A DNA stretch of 64,000 bases from contig NC_087062.1 in the NCBI RefSeq assembly GCF_963678635.1, positions 20,139,789 to 20,203,788 of the forward strand, in the 5' to 3' direction. The notes beneath the pieces were generated by a model that was not told the DNA's origin, searched no databases, and saw nothing but the letters and a program-made list of their open reading frames with translations. A program made the position numbers and the translations under genes. Within the stretch, counting starts at the first letter, position 1. Every line of letters begins with the position of its first letter. This document shows, piece by piece, positions 46,501 to 58,500 of the stretch. This DNA comes from Symsagittifera roscoffensis. Lineage: Eukaryota; Xenacoelomorpha; Acoela; Convolutidae.

Positions 46501-49500
46501 AAAACATGACAAAAACATGAGTCAAAAAATTTTTTAGATAGGAATTTTCCTAAGGACGTAACATTTATGCTAAAAAAAAATTAAGGAGTCGCCGCTTCAG
46601 TAGGGAAAATTCTCGCAACCGGTTCCTTCGATTAAGCCCTTCATTTCAGATTTGATAGGATAGTTTTTTAGCGAAGTCAAAAAGTATCCAAAAAACGGTC
46701 AAAAATAAGAAAAACTGGAATTTCCGATATCCATAAAACTTCCATCAAATCCATAAAAAAATTAAGGAGTCAACGCTTCTCTAGGGAAACTTCTCGCAAC
46801 TGCTTCTTTCGATTAAACCTTTCATTTCAGTTTGATTGGGTTGTTTTTAACAGACGTCAAAAAATTTCAAACAAACGGTCAAAGTAAGAAAAACTTGAAT
46901 TTCCGAAATCCATAAACCTTCTGCGAAATGTAGCTCGTGGCAGTTTAATCAGAAAATATTCCCAACCGGGCGAAAAAAATTGGCGTAGCTGTTCATAAAA
47001 GTGGGCTTTCACACAGGCGAAGTCCCACTTCGCATACACAAGCAAAAACATGACCGACAACGCTACTGGGAAAAACTGAATGAGTACAACTTTGAGTCTA
47101 CAAAATTTCTTAAATGACGCACGCCAATTATGAGTCTACATAATTGCTATGTGACGCAAGCCAATTATGACGCATTAGCAGTACCAGTCAATTTGAAAAC
47201 AAATTACCAACTAACATGCCTCAATTTATAGAGCGGACGCATATTTTAACTGGTATACGAAAAAGTTTATTAAAAACATGCGACCTTGCTGAAATTCGAA
47301 TCCTCTTATTTTGCTGCTAGTCTCCTTCCCAACCTCTTCGCTACAGATCCATAACACCTTGAAGCTAAAGTGCTATTTGTAATACAATAGTGTGTGTTAA
47401 TATCCTTAGCATTTGCTGTACTTAATCGCTGGTTATTGATCTTATGCATAAACTGCAAAAAAAGAGCACTTTCATAAAGAGAACTAATATTTGCGACTTA
47501 GGTTGGAACAAAAGTGATTTCGTAATAACTTTGCTTGTGTAAACAGCCTGTTGTTCGAATTAAACAATTGATACCAGATTTGGCAGAATATTTATCGAGA
47601 AAGGTTAAAAAAAAACTCAAAAACTTGAGTTTTCCGAGAATCAAATCGTTTTCTGTAGAAACATTTTGGCGCAATTGCTTATGCAGACGAGATGCAAGCA
47701 ACCGTAATTTCTATAGAACCCAGAAACTCAGATTTGTGAGTGTAATTTTCGAGAAAGGTCAAATAGTTTCAAAAAAACGGTAAAGACAAAAACAAAAATT
47801 GTTTTCTCATAGTTTTTTTGTTATGTTTTGGACGTAGCCGATTATGAAGAAGAAATTAGCGCAATCTGTAATTTAGGTTGAACCCAAAAACAGATTTGGG
47901 AGAATAGTTCGAGAAAAATTCCAAAACGGTCAAAAATCCAAAAAAAATCCGCGTATGCAACGGAGCTTGCCACAATGTTTGGATTGAACCAAAAATTTAA
48001 AATATGACCGGGTAGTTTGAGAAAAATTTCAAAAAACGTTCAAAACATCAAATAATTGTTTTGCCCGAGGGCACAAAATTTTTGTGTAAAAAATGTGACT
48101 GCCCGCTAATTCAGGCTAGCTTCCTACTACCGTTATTTCCATTGAAACTAAATCTCAGATTTGGGAGGATTTTTTTTGAGAAAACGAGAAAAAAATCAAA
48201 ACTATGGGTCAAATTTGGGACAGAGGAGTAAAGTAAGCATAGTCAATCGAAGATTGGAAAAGAGTAATGAACGCAAGTAAACATAAAAAACACTGACTTT
48301 CTTGAAAAAATCTCAACTTTGGAATTTCAAAGAAAAAAAAAGATGCCCTTTAGGCTCTTTGAATTTCTAGAACAATTAAGTATTGGCGCTTTTTTGATAA
48401 CCTGGAAACCAACTTGAAAAAATTGGATCAATAGGCAGAGTTTTTATTCCCCTAGGAAAACTTAATAATTAATTCCACTTTCGACACTACAAAACCGTTC
48501 ACGTTTTTTCGCGCGATTTCCACGTTTGTATTTGGAAAGTTCTATTTACGTCATTTTCAGCAGATGAATTTCAATTGAATTCAAAAAGTGCATTATACCT
48601 AAGTGCACCTATATTTTAAGACTTTTTCCTAAAAAAAAAGAAAAAAAAATCAGCAAGACCTATTTAAGAGTCTTCTCTAAGTTCATTACACTCAAAAATA
48701 GACAAAAGTAGTTTGCAGGCACCCTGTTTTTTCAGAATTTATGCAACTCTGGTGGGTAAAAATTGATTTATCAGACTTTCCTTTATCTGCTCAAGTTTTG
48801 TCGGCTTAGTTGGCACAAAAAAAAAGATTTTTCTTGTGCTGTTAGCAAATATTGAGGTAGTTGCAAGTGTTCTTGATTGTTGTTTCAGGAGGACTTGAAA
48901 CTTTCGAAAGTCTTTTTTAAAATCTATTTTGTTTTCGGCTCAGCTGGTGTCTCCTCAAAGAATGTCGGCGTAAGTTCCGCTTGGCAAGTTTTGTTCCGTT
49001 GCTAATTTAAATTCAAATGTCTTGCTTGGCATGTTTGCTTAGATTTCCTTTTTGCTAAAAACATGTATCATGAAAATGTATGCGATTGTGTTTTGTATTT
49101 CATTTTTTGACGCTTTGGAATTTTTTTTCTTTTTCAAAAAATATTCTCTTGTTTTATATACATATATGTGAAAACAAAAAAAAATCAGCAAGACTTATAT
49201 AAGAGTCACAAATCTATAAGAGTCATTATATATATATATAGCCGACAAAACTTATATAGCCAACTGAGCAGACAAAACTAGAGCAGATAAACGAAAGTCT
49301 GACAAATCAATTTTTACCCACCGGAGTTGCATAAATTCTGAAAAAACAGGGTCTTGAATAGAATGGGCATTTGAAAAGCGAACATGTTCAAAATATGTCT
49401 GCTCGCTGACGAAAATGCTGATTTGCGAAAAAGATTAAGTGAACTTGTTGAGCAAGTTGTTTAGAAGAATAAGTCTATGTTCCGAATTGATAGCGCTTGC

Positions 49501-52500
49501 TTCGCAAACACCAGCGAGAACACAAAAGCAGCTCTACAAAGTGCAATAAAAAGTAGAAATGAGCCTCGAATTAGTAAAAATTCGGCTAGTTGTTTATGGG
49601 AAAAATATTGGTAGCCGATTGCAAAGTACCCTTCCTTATCGCAATCGTAAAAATGCAAACAATAGAAAAAGGCCATGTCTGATGCCGAGATTTATAAAAA
49701 TCTGAAACTTAGGTAACTTTCAATAGAATGACCAAGATTAATTACAAATGACTCACCGGCAGTGGCTTGCAATCTGCCTGCCTCAACCTCTCTTTCCAAT
49801 TGGTTGATCCTGTCCACATGAGACTGGTGCGCATTAGTGGCCTTGTCAAGGTCATTCGTCAATTTCTGAGTTTTGGTCTTCAACCTAAAACGAAACGATC
49901 GTCGTCGTTTATAGGCACATACAATACAGAGGGGCTCCATTAATTGAATTTTAATAAATATTTTTTATCCGTTTCAATGAGGCATTAATTGTAGGAAATC
50001 AAACCACAGCAATTTATTGTACTGCATAATGAGCCATGCCTCGAAAGATTCTGGATGTTCATTTTGGCGACCTTTCGAAGCAACAAACAGTAGTACAGAA
50101 ACAAAACTTACGCATTGATGATGGTCTTTGATTTAGTAGTGATCTCTTCCGTCTCTTTAGTCTTCTGGTTCAATTGGGTCTCCGCATTCCTCAGCTGTTC
50201 CACAATCTTCTCCCTCTCAATCTTCAGCACATTCAACTCCCTAGTCAAATCATCTACTCTGCTAATCGCCTTTTTCTTCACGCGATCCGAGTCCTCGAGT
50301 TTATTAGTCATCTCCCGCATTTTGTACGTGAACTCGGTAGCCTCCATGTCTTTCTCTTGATTCTTTTTCTGCACCTCCTCTACCCTTTTGCCCAAAGTGC
50401 TTTTCAACTTATCCAGTTTTTCTACTTCGGCTTTCATCGTCTCGAATTCCGTATTTCGTCTGGGGTCGTTCAGTTGACCTTTGAGGCGCCTGATTTCCTC
50501 TTCCAGAATACGCTTCTCAGAGGCAAAAGCCTCCTCTGAAATACGCAAGCACTGTTATACCTAAACTTCAATTGATTATACCACGGATCCTAAATACTTT
50601 CTTTCTTTCTTTCCTTACTTCAACTCAAAAATCTACAACTCGTAGTCCCATAGATTTTGGAAGATAATTCAAGATATTTAGTTGAGAGAATAGTTCTATT
50701 TTTCTGAACTGACCTCTCTTGGACACCTCCCGTTGTATGTCGTGCGTGTAGTCATTCACTCTGGTCCGCAGCTGCTCTCTGTCCTGTTCACTTCTGTTCA
50801 GCTGTTCTCTCAACTCTACCACCTGTCGCTGTCCTTCACCCCTCCCTACCTCTGAGTTCTCCAGTCTCCTGTGGGCATCATCCAGTTGTTTCTCCAACTG
50901 AAACAAGTCATATCTTAGCGCATTGAAACTAAACAATAAATACGCAATCACTTCACATTCATACCTACATATCATTCGTTTTAATTTAAATTTCTTTCCT
51001 TAACACGGAATGTTTCCGGAAAAGAGAACCAAACATTCTGGACAAAAATTGAGTTCTTGCATTGCTTCTTTGCCAAGAACACAAAAAAGCACAAAGCCTA
51101 CACAAAGTTGGAAATATCTCAATAAAACCGGGCGGATTTATTAAGGTGGGACAACTTCCCTCAGAGATTTGACCCCCTCACCAAGGGTCCCCCTTTGATA
51201 CTGTTTTATTTTCGGCCAACCAACCCCAAAATTTTCTAAGGGCACCAATATTTACTAACTCTGAAGGGGAGCGCGCGCCAATAAAACCCGATTTTTTTGG
51301 TCAAAATTTTCCAAAAAAAATTGTCCTGTTCTGCCGTTCCAAAAAAAGCCCCAGAACGGCATTTTGACCTGTTTTTTTTCTCGAAAACTTGCATTTCAAA
51401 ATCGGATCTTTATAGTGTTGTAAGACAGCTCGAAAATCTGGTCGACCAAAACGATCTGCAAAGAAAAGTCGACAAAATTTTTTGAAAAGCCGCCCCCCTC
51501 CTCCTGGAGAGAATCCTACATCTGCCCCTGCAATGATGTAATGGAACCCGAAAAAACTTTTTGGATAATTTTCATCTAATGAGTTTCAAAAATATTCTGT
51601 GAAGAATTTTTTCGATAAAAAATATTCAAATTTGAGAAACTTTGCCTTTATGCGAAAATATGCATATTCAAATTTGAGAAACATTAAGTAAACTTTTATG
51701 CCGCATGAATTCTATAATTTACACAGGAGGCGAAGTTGCACTTCATATACAGAAGAAAAACGAAAAAACTTAGCAAATTGGTAAGACCACTGCTTGCCTC
51801 AATTCAGTTTGGAATGACTTCTGAGCCGCATTAAATCGCCGCCTACGCAATGCATTAATTCGCCGCCCAAAAATATCTGGATATTCTTCATCTAATGAGT
51901 TTCAAAAATCTTCTAAAAAGAATTTTTTTGATAAAACTATCCAAGTTTGAGAAATCAAGATCATTAACTTTTATGCCGCACGAAATCTATAAATTACACA
52001 GAGGCGAAGTTTCACTTCGTATACAGAGGCAAAACGGAAAAACTTAGCAACTTGATAAGACCACTGCTTGCCTCAATTCAGTTTGGAAAGACTTCTGAGC
52101 CGCATTAACTCGCCGACTACGTAACGCGTTAACAGAAAAGTGGTAAATAGCGCGTATTAATTATTCAAAATTGCCAACTTCAAATCCCAAAAACAATGCT
52201 ATAAAAGATCACAGTGGATATATTTTTTTGATTCCGAGCTCAACCACCGTTTTTACTTGGAATAAAAAATTCCTCAAAAAATCTTGGTGGAAAAAGTCTG
52301 TATTGGGATCCTCAGCATCAACTATTTTATAACTGGGAATGAAAAAAATTGGAAATTGAGATTTTACACAGAGGCGAAGCTGACAAAAAAGCATCTCTTT
52401 AAGCTGAATTAAGAAAAAGTAGAAATAAGCCTCGAATTAGTTAAAATTCGGCTAAAAGTCGGATTCGATCGTGCGACCTAGAGAGTATAAGTCTCACGCA

Positions 52501-55500
52501 CTAACCACAGCCTGGGACGCTTAACAATCGACAAAACATTGCTACAAACAAAATAGATGGTATGAAATTTTCAATGCTACAAATCGTGATTCATTATAGC
52601 TGAAGTGCTACCAAATGAGCACATGTATTTGCGAGTTAGATTGGAAAAAGAAAGCTCATAAGCTCGCAAGTGTAATAATTGTGCTGATGTATTAAATAAA
52701 CTCGACGTTCTCTGTTCACTTGATGAAATAAAAATGCATTAGCTGTGTAACACAGAGGCGGAGCGGAGCTTTGCACCACTTTAGATACCCTACACAACAC
52801 AAGAAAATAAAAAATGTTGAAAAAAAACAAGAACCAAAATTTTCGTACGTCTCGATAAAATATATCTATGAGCCCAGCTGAAGCTGGAAGTAGGAGTCTT
52901 GATAATTTCGTTATAATGATGTGTGATGACATGGGTAATTTCAAAAACTGAACTTTGCTAAAACCTTAGTTGTTTCTCCACTACAATAAAAGAGGAGGGT
53001 GAAAATTTCTTACAAACAATTAAGGGGACGCCGCTTCTACATGAAAAAATCTCGCAACCCGTTCACTCGATTGAACCTTTCATCTCAGGTTTGACAGGGC
53101 AGTGTATAAGAAAAGTCAAAAAACATCTAGTGAAAAGCTCAAAAAATTGATTTTCCGAAAACAATAACTTTTTCTGCAAAAAGAAAGTCATAGCCGCGTT
53201 AGCAGAGAAGATTTGCAAAATAGAGTTTCTCGATTGCCCAGTTCATCTAAGAATTGGCTAGGTTTTTGAGAAAATAAATCCAGAAAACGGTCAATGAATC
53301 TTACTTTACCGAGAATCATAGATTTACACAAACTGTTATTTCGATTGAACGCGAAAACTCAGACTACTGAGGTTTTTTTCGAGAACAGTCAAATAGTTTC
53401 AAACACGATGAACAAAAATTATTGTCTTTCCCGAGGGCCCTAACTTTTGTGTTAAAACAATTAGGCTTAAGTGATTTTTTGTTGTTGTTGTTGTTGTTGT
53501 TGGGGATTCACAGCACTGCTGTTGGGAGTCTTGGTCCCGGCGTCTTCTCTAAAACAATGTCCACTTGTTTCTGCACGTGATACAATCACAGAATAATTGC
53601 CACGTGCACGTTGTCATTTCTGAAAATCTCTCGTTTACAAATTTCCACATCGTGTTTAAAATTCTCGTCTTGAGGCCGATTCGTTTATCAAAATGAATAT
53701 ATGGTTCTAATCGATTTACAATCCTACTGGTTCTGAAAACAAATTCGTTTCTCGCTTTTTCCGTTCTCACTTTTCGCATCTCAAAAATTTCTATATTTCT
53801 AGCCCGTGTGGTTCGCCTGTTTAACACTATTTCATTTCGTTCATTAGAATCAAGACTGGCAAGAAGTAAGATGTTATTTAGCTGGATGAACATGGGCAGG
53901 GGTAAAATGTTTAGCAAGCGTAGTTCGTTGATGTACACTCCCGTTTTATTTCCAGTGATCCACCGGATTGCTTTCTTTTGAAATCGCTCCAACTGCAATT
54001 GATCCCCCCTCGATATATGTGTACATGAGAGTCCGTATAATAACACTGGGAGTATTAGTGACTTATACAGGCCTAACTTTACAAACGTATTTATCTTTGC
54101 TGATAGGTTTCTTCTCAGGAGGTACAGTACTTGGTTTGCCTTCTTTAATCTTGTTTCAATGTGTACCTTCCAACTTAAATCGCCCGACACAAAAATTCCC
54201 AGATCTTTCACAACCATCGATGTTCCAAGCACTACACCAAAAAGCATAGAGTTGGCGTCTCCGCCCCTAAAACTTACTTTTGCACATTTATCTAGTGCTA
54301 ATTCCATTTTGTTTTCAGTTACCCACTGCTGAATTTTGTCCAGATCTTCTTGAATTTCAATTGATGTTTTTTTGATGGAAAGTAGTTTAAGATCATCCGC
54401 AAAAATATATGGTTCAGAGAATTTGAGTACTTCAGGTAGGTCGTTAATAAAAATGCAAAAGAGCAGTGGTCCTAAAAGTGATCCTTGGGGAACACCACTA
54501 GTGACTTCTAAAACTTTTGAGCTGATATTGTCTACTCGTACAAACTGTTTCCTGTTTTTCAAATAGTCATAGAGTACCTCTAACATGCAGCCTCCTATTC
54601 CTATAAGTGCAACTTTCTTGAGTAGATCAAAATGCGGAACTTTATCAAAGGCTTTTGCAAAGTCAGTGTAGACTGCTACAATTTCTGCGTTTGAGTCATT
54701 GTCAAGCGCTTCATATATTTCTTTCAGGAAGGAGAGCATGTTTGTCAAAACTGATCTACCTTTAGTAAAACCGTGTTGATGTTTCGTCAAATACCAGGCA
54801 AAGTAAGGGTACAGGTCTTTGTATATACATTTTTCAAGGACTTTGCTGTCAATATTTAATAGCGATACTGGTCGATAGTTGTTCACCAATTTTCGGTCAC
54901 CTTTTTTGTGAACAGGAGTAACTGCAGCTGTTTTCCATGAATCAGGTATTTTTCGTAGGCGTTTTACGTTTCTCAAAATTTTGTTCATCGGTTTGCATAT
55001 ATTGCGGTTCGTTTTCTGAAAAAAGCTAGGTGGCAACCCATTTGGGCCGCGTGACTTTGTTACGTCCAGAGTTGATAAAATCTCACTTACTGTCTTTTTC
55101 GATATATCAAAATTCGTTAACAAGGGATTTCCAAATTGAATATCTCTAATACTAAAACTTTCTTTAGGATTAAAAACTGAATGAAAGAAGTCGTTTAGCA
55201 TGTTGACTTGTTCGTTTGGATTTGTGCTTTCAACTTCATCTTTTATGAGTAACTTAGGAAGACTTGTATGTTTATTCAAGTTCTTTAGGTGTTTAAAAAT
55301 TACATTAGTGTTCCGTGTTCTAAACAATTCCTCTTGGTAGTTTTTCCTGTCCACTTCCGATGATTCAGTTACTAAATTTTCAAACAGTTTAACTTGTTGT
55401 CTTCTGTAGTTGGTCGGTTTGAGTATACATGATTGCCGTTTTGTTTGTAACTTTTTGATCAAATTTGAAGTGCTACTTGTTATCCAAGGTGGAAGTGATT

Positions 55501-58500
55501 GCCTATGTCTTGTTCTGAGAGGCACAAAACTCTTAATGATTTCATCCAAATATTGGGTGTACTCCTCATGCATTTTGTTAATGTTTGTGTGGCATACTGG
55601 TTCAAATGGGTTCTCGTTTATAAAATTGTTTATTCCTTCAAAATCGGCATTTCCAAAACTTCTAAAATTTTCCAAGTATGGTTTCGGCTCTGATACCGTG
55701 CATTCAATAGACAACATTATGGCATTGTGATCTGAGCAGTCATAAATCTTGGAAACGTTAAAATCTTGTTCGGCACTTGTATAGCAATTCCGATAGAAGG
55801 CTACGTCTAGTATGTTCTTCACACATGTTGGGAAATCTATCGCCTGCCTAAAGAGTCCATTTTCAAAAATTTGCAGTATTTGGTTTTCTTCCTCGTCAGT
55901 ACTGGTGAGGGTGTTCCAGTTTGTTTCTGGGAAATTTAAATCCCCACATAAGAGAAACGGTTTGTTTTTAGGAATGGCTTTGATCAGTTGTTCAAATTCA
56001 TGCACTTTGTATCTGTAATTACTGTTTTTTGGCGGATTGTAGAATGAGCCAATTATCATTTCAGTTTGATGAAGTTTTATACTACATAGCACACATGAAT
56101 CAGGAATGTCATGTTTGGTGGATAAGTCCTCGGTAATTAGACTATTCTTGACAGCTATTAGGCTGCCTCCGTGACAGTTTTTACCACTCACAATAGCTCT
56201 ATCAGATCTATAGATGTTATATTCACTTAGAAAAAGCTCTGATGATTGAATATTCTCGTTAAGCCAAGTTTCGCTTAAGCATATGACATTAAAATTTCCA
56301 ACTGCAATTGCATTTGCTAGCTTAGTTCTTCTCTCTATGTTGATTAGGCTTCTAGTATTTAGTTGCAGAATGTTGAGGAATCCTAGTCAATGCTGGGGTT
56401 CCTGAACTTCAGTGTCAATAGTTACTTTCACACCATCATTGAACAATTCTAGATTCCTTATTTTCAGCTTTTCGCGAGGAACGCCTTCATCTAGTAGTTG
56501 TCTTCGTTTCTTAAGGATTTCGTTCTCTTTAACTGCACTCTCTTTGGTCAATGCTGGTAGCAGGTAGACCTCTTTTTCGACCAATTGTTCTCGCTTTTCT
56601 CGGCTTTTTGCTAGTACTAGTCGTGCTTCATGTTCGCTAGGTACAGTTACCAGCAGTGTTCTTGGCTTCATTCGATTACGATCAAATTTTCCCAGTCGTT
56701 TTAGTTCTATTATTTTCGGCTTCACTCCAATTATGTCTAGTATTTCGTTTACTTCGTCATTTGTTGGGACAAGGTTTTCTCCTTTTGTTTTCTCAGGGTC
56801 CTCTTTGACCCCTTGTATCCTAAAACTTTGATTTATGTTGTGATCAGAGTTAGATCTGGCAGCATGTTGAGTGGTTTGAGCTTGATTTATCCGGGTGGTG
56901 GTTTCAGCAGCTACAACGGCACTATAAGTTTTTTCCACTTTATTGCAGGGCGCCTTCCATAGCTTGTTGTTTCAATAGAACCCAAAACCTCACATTGTAT
57001 TTGAGTTTAATCTAATGCAAGCAATTAATTAAAATTATTAAAAAGTTAAAACATCCGGCAAGTAAGCCGACAAAAGCTGGGACGAAATCCATAAAGCCAA
57101 AAAAATCCATTCAATTCTGAAAAAGTTCCCAGTCACAAACATTGCACCCAGTAGTTAAATTTAAATGTTCATGAAATTGAGCATGACAGCAGCAATTGAC
57201 TCAACTGATTTTGTTTAACTAGTTGTTAGCCCGAAAAAAGTCTATTCCAATTTGATAACGTTTGCTAATCGTACGCGTAAACATACTACTAATCGAATCT
57301 CAAAGGACATGCTAATGAACTGGAAAGCAACCTGCTGCAAAATGCCACTAATATTTGCGACTTAGGTTGGAAAAAATGGCCTTATAGTAACACTATACTG
57401 AGCTTGTATAATAAGTATTTTCAATTCGTTAACTGAACAAGGATAGCCGGTTACTGTGCAAGTAGCACAGAATTTCCGACCATAGTCTTACAAAACAACA
57501 TTTTTTTTCAAACTATAGACGTTTTTTTCGACATGGTGGGATAAAAGGAGCTGAACAAGAAACTGGTGATTAGGTATATTCGATAGCCATACGAAAATAA
57601 GCAAAATGAAAAACAATTTTTGTAGACAAATTACTAGAAATACGAACAAAAAATCAAAAAATAAATTTTCGAAAACTTTTTCAGGTTTTTCGCAGTTTTT
57701 TGAAAATTTTGATTCCAAAAAGGCGCTAAAACACCCAAAGTGAACTAACATTACCCAAGAAAAACCAAATTTTACGTTTTAAAATAAGCTATTGTAAGTT
57801 TTAAGCAATTAAAAATAGACTGCTTGCTCGCTTGATTCGCTCGAAATTAGATGAAAAATCAAAAATTTCGAAACGGTTTTTCTCGACACTAGGTAAACTT
57901 TTTTTGAAATGTTCGTGGTTCGAATCTCGACTGTAAGGGCTTTAATATGATATATCACTCAACCCAGTCCGATCATTATTTGTGGTACCTGATTTTGCGT
58001 GGAAAACGAAAAAAAAAACTAAAACAGACCCGAATTCAAAGTTCCTCCCAATTTTCAATAGTCGGAACAAAAATATCCCAATTTCGATATGCTTTGATTT
58101 GAAACAGATTTATGATTTAAAAAAGGTAGCAAAGTTATGGAATAGATAAAAGCTGCTTACGAGCAAATAATATAAATATTGCAAAAATTACCTCTGCAAT
58201 AGCCGACTCTGATCTGATGAGTTTTCTTTTGAGATTCCTCTCGCTCTGCTCACTGCTCGCTTCTCTCTCGTCTTCGGGCGCTGATGTGGAGGAGGAGTAC
58301 TTGGTGGCTCTTTGGCTGCCACCTGTGTTAGCCCTGGGACTCCTAATTTGTGGGGTGACATGACCGTTCATCATTTCCTAGGCAAATCATTAAAATTTTT
58401 AAAAAATTTACAATTAGACGCTAAAAAAGCTATGTATCTTTTGTAAACTCTTTGGAGCCGGTTTTATTTTTATTTACCTAGTAGCTACTAGTTGCAAATA

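Larger units (their letters stand above)
53478..56975 (-). mobile_element. LINE of CR1/Jockey type with two ORFs
   Basis: On the - strand: ORF1, ORF2 (endonuclease plus RT), then a short 3' untranslated region ending in a CAA repeat and A-run (53478-53505). It lacks LTRs, and its coding parts are intact, so it is a young copy. The 5' edge (about 56975) appears truncated within ORF1. It sits in CEP128-like intron 7 in the sense orientation. The target duplication is not clear. Confidence 0.88.

Noticed and set aside
50115-50539. Two + strand frames opposite the CEP128-like coiled coil
   Set aside because: They are complements of a Glu/Lys/Leu-rich exon, which often stays open in reverse.
43657-50897. 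Myosin tail, cingulin or rootletin identity for the coiled-coil exons
   Set aside because: Coiled-coil similarity alone is unspecific; the N-terminal LQDTGKNLRNV block and the C-terminal WLAE block fit CEP128 better.
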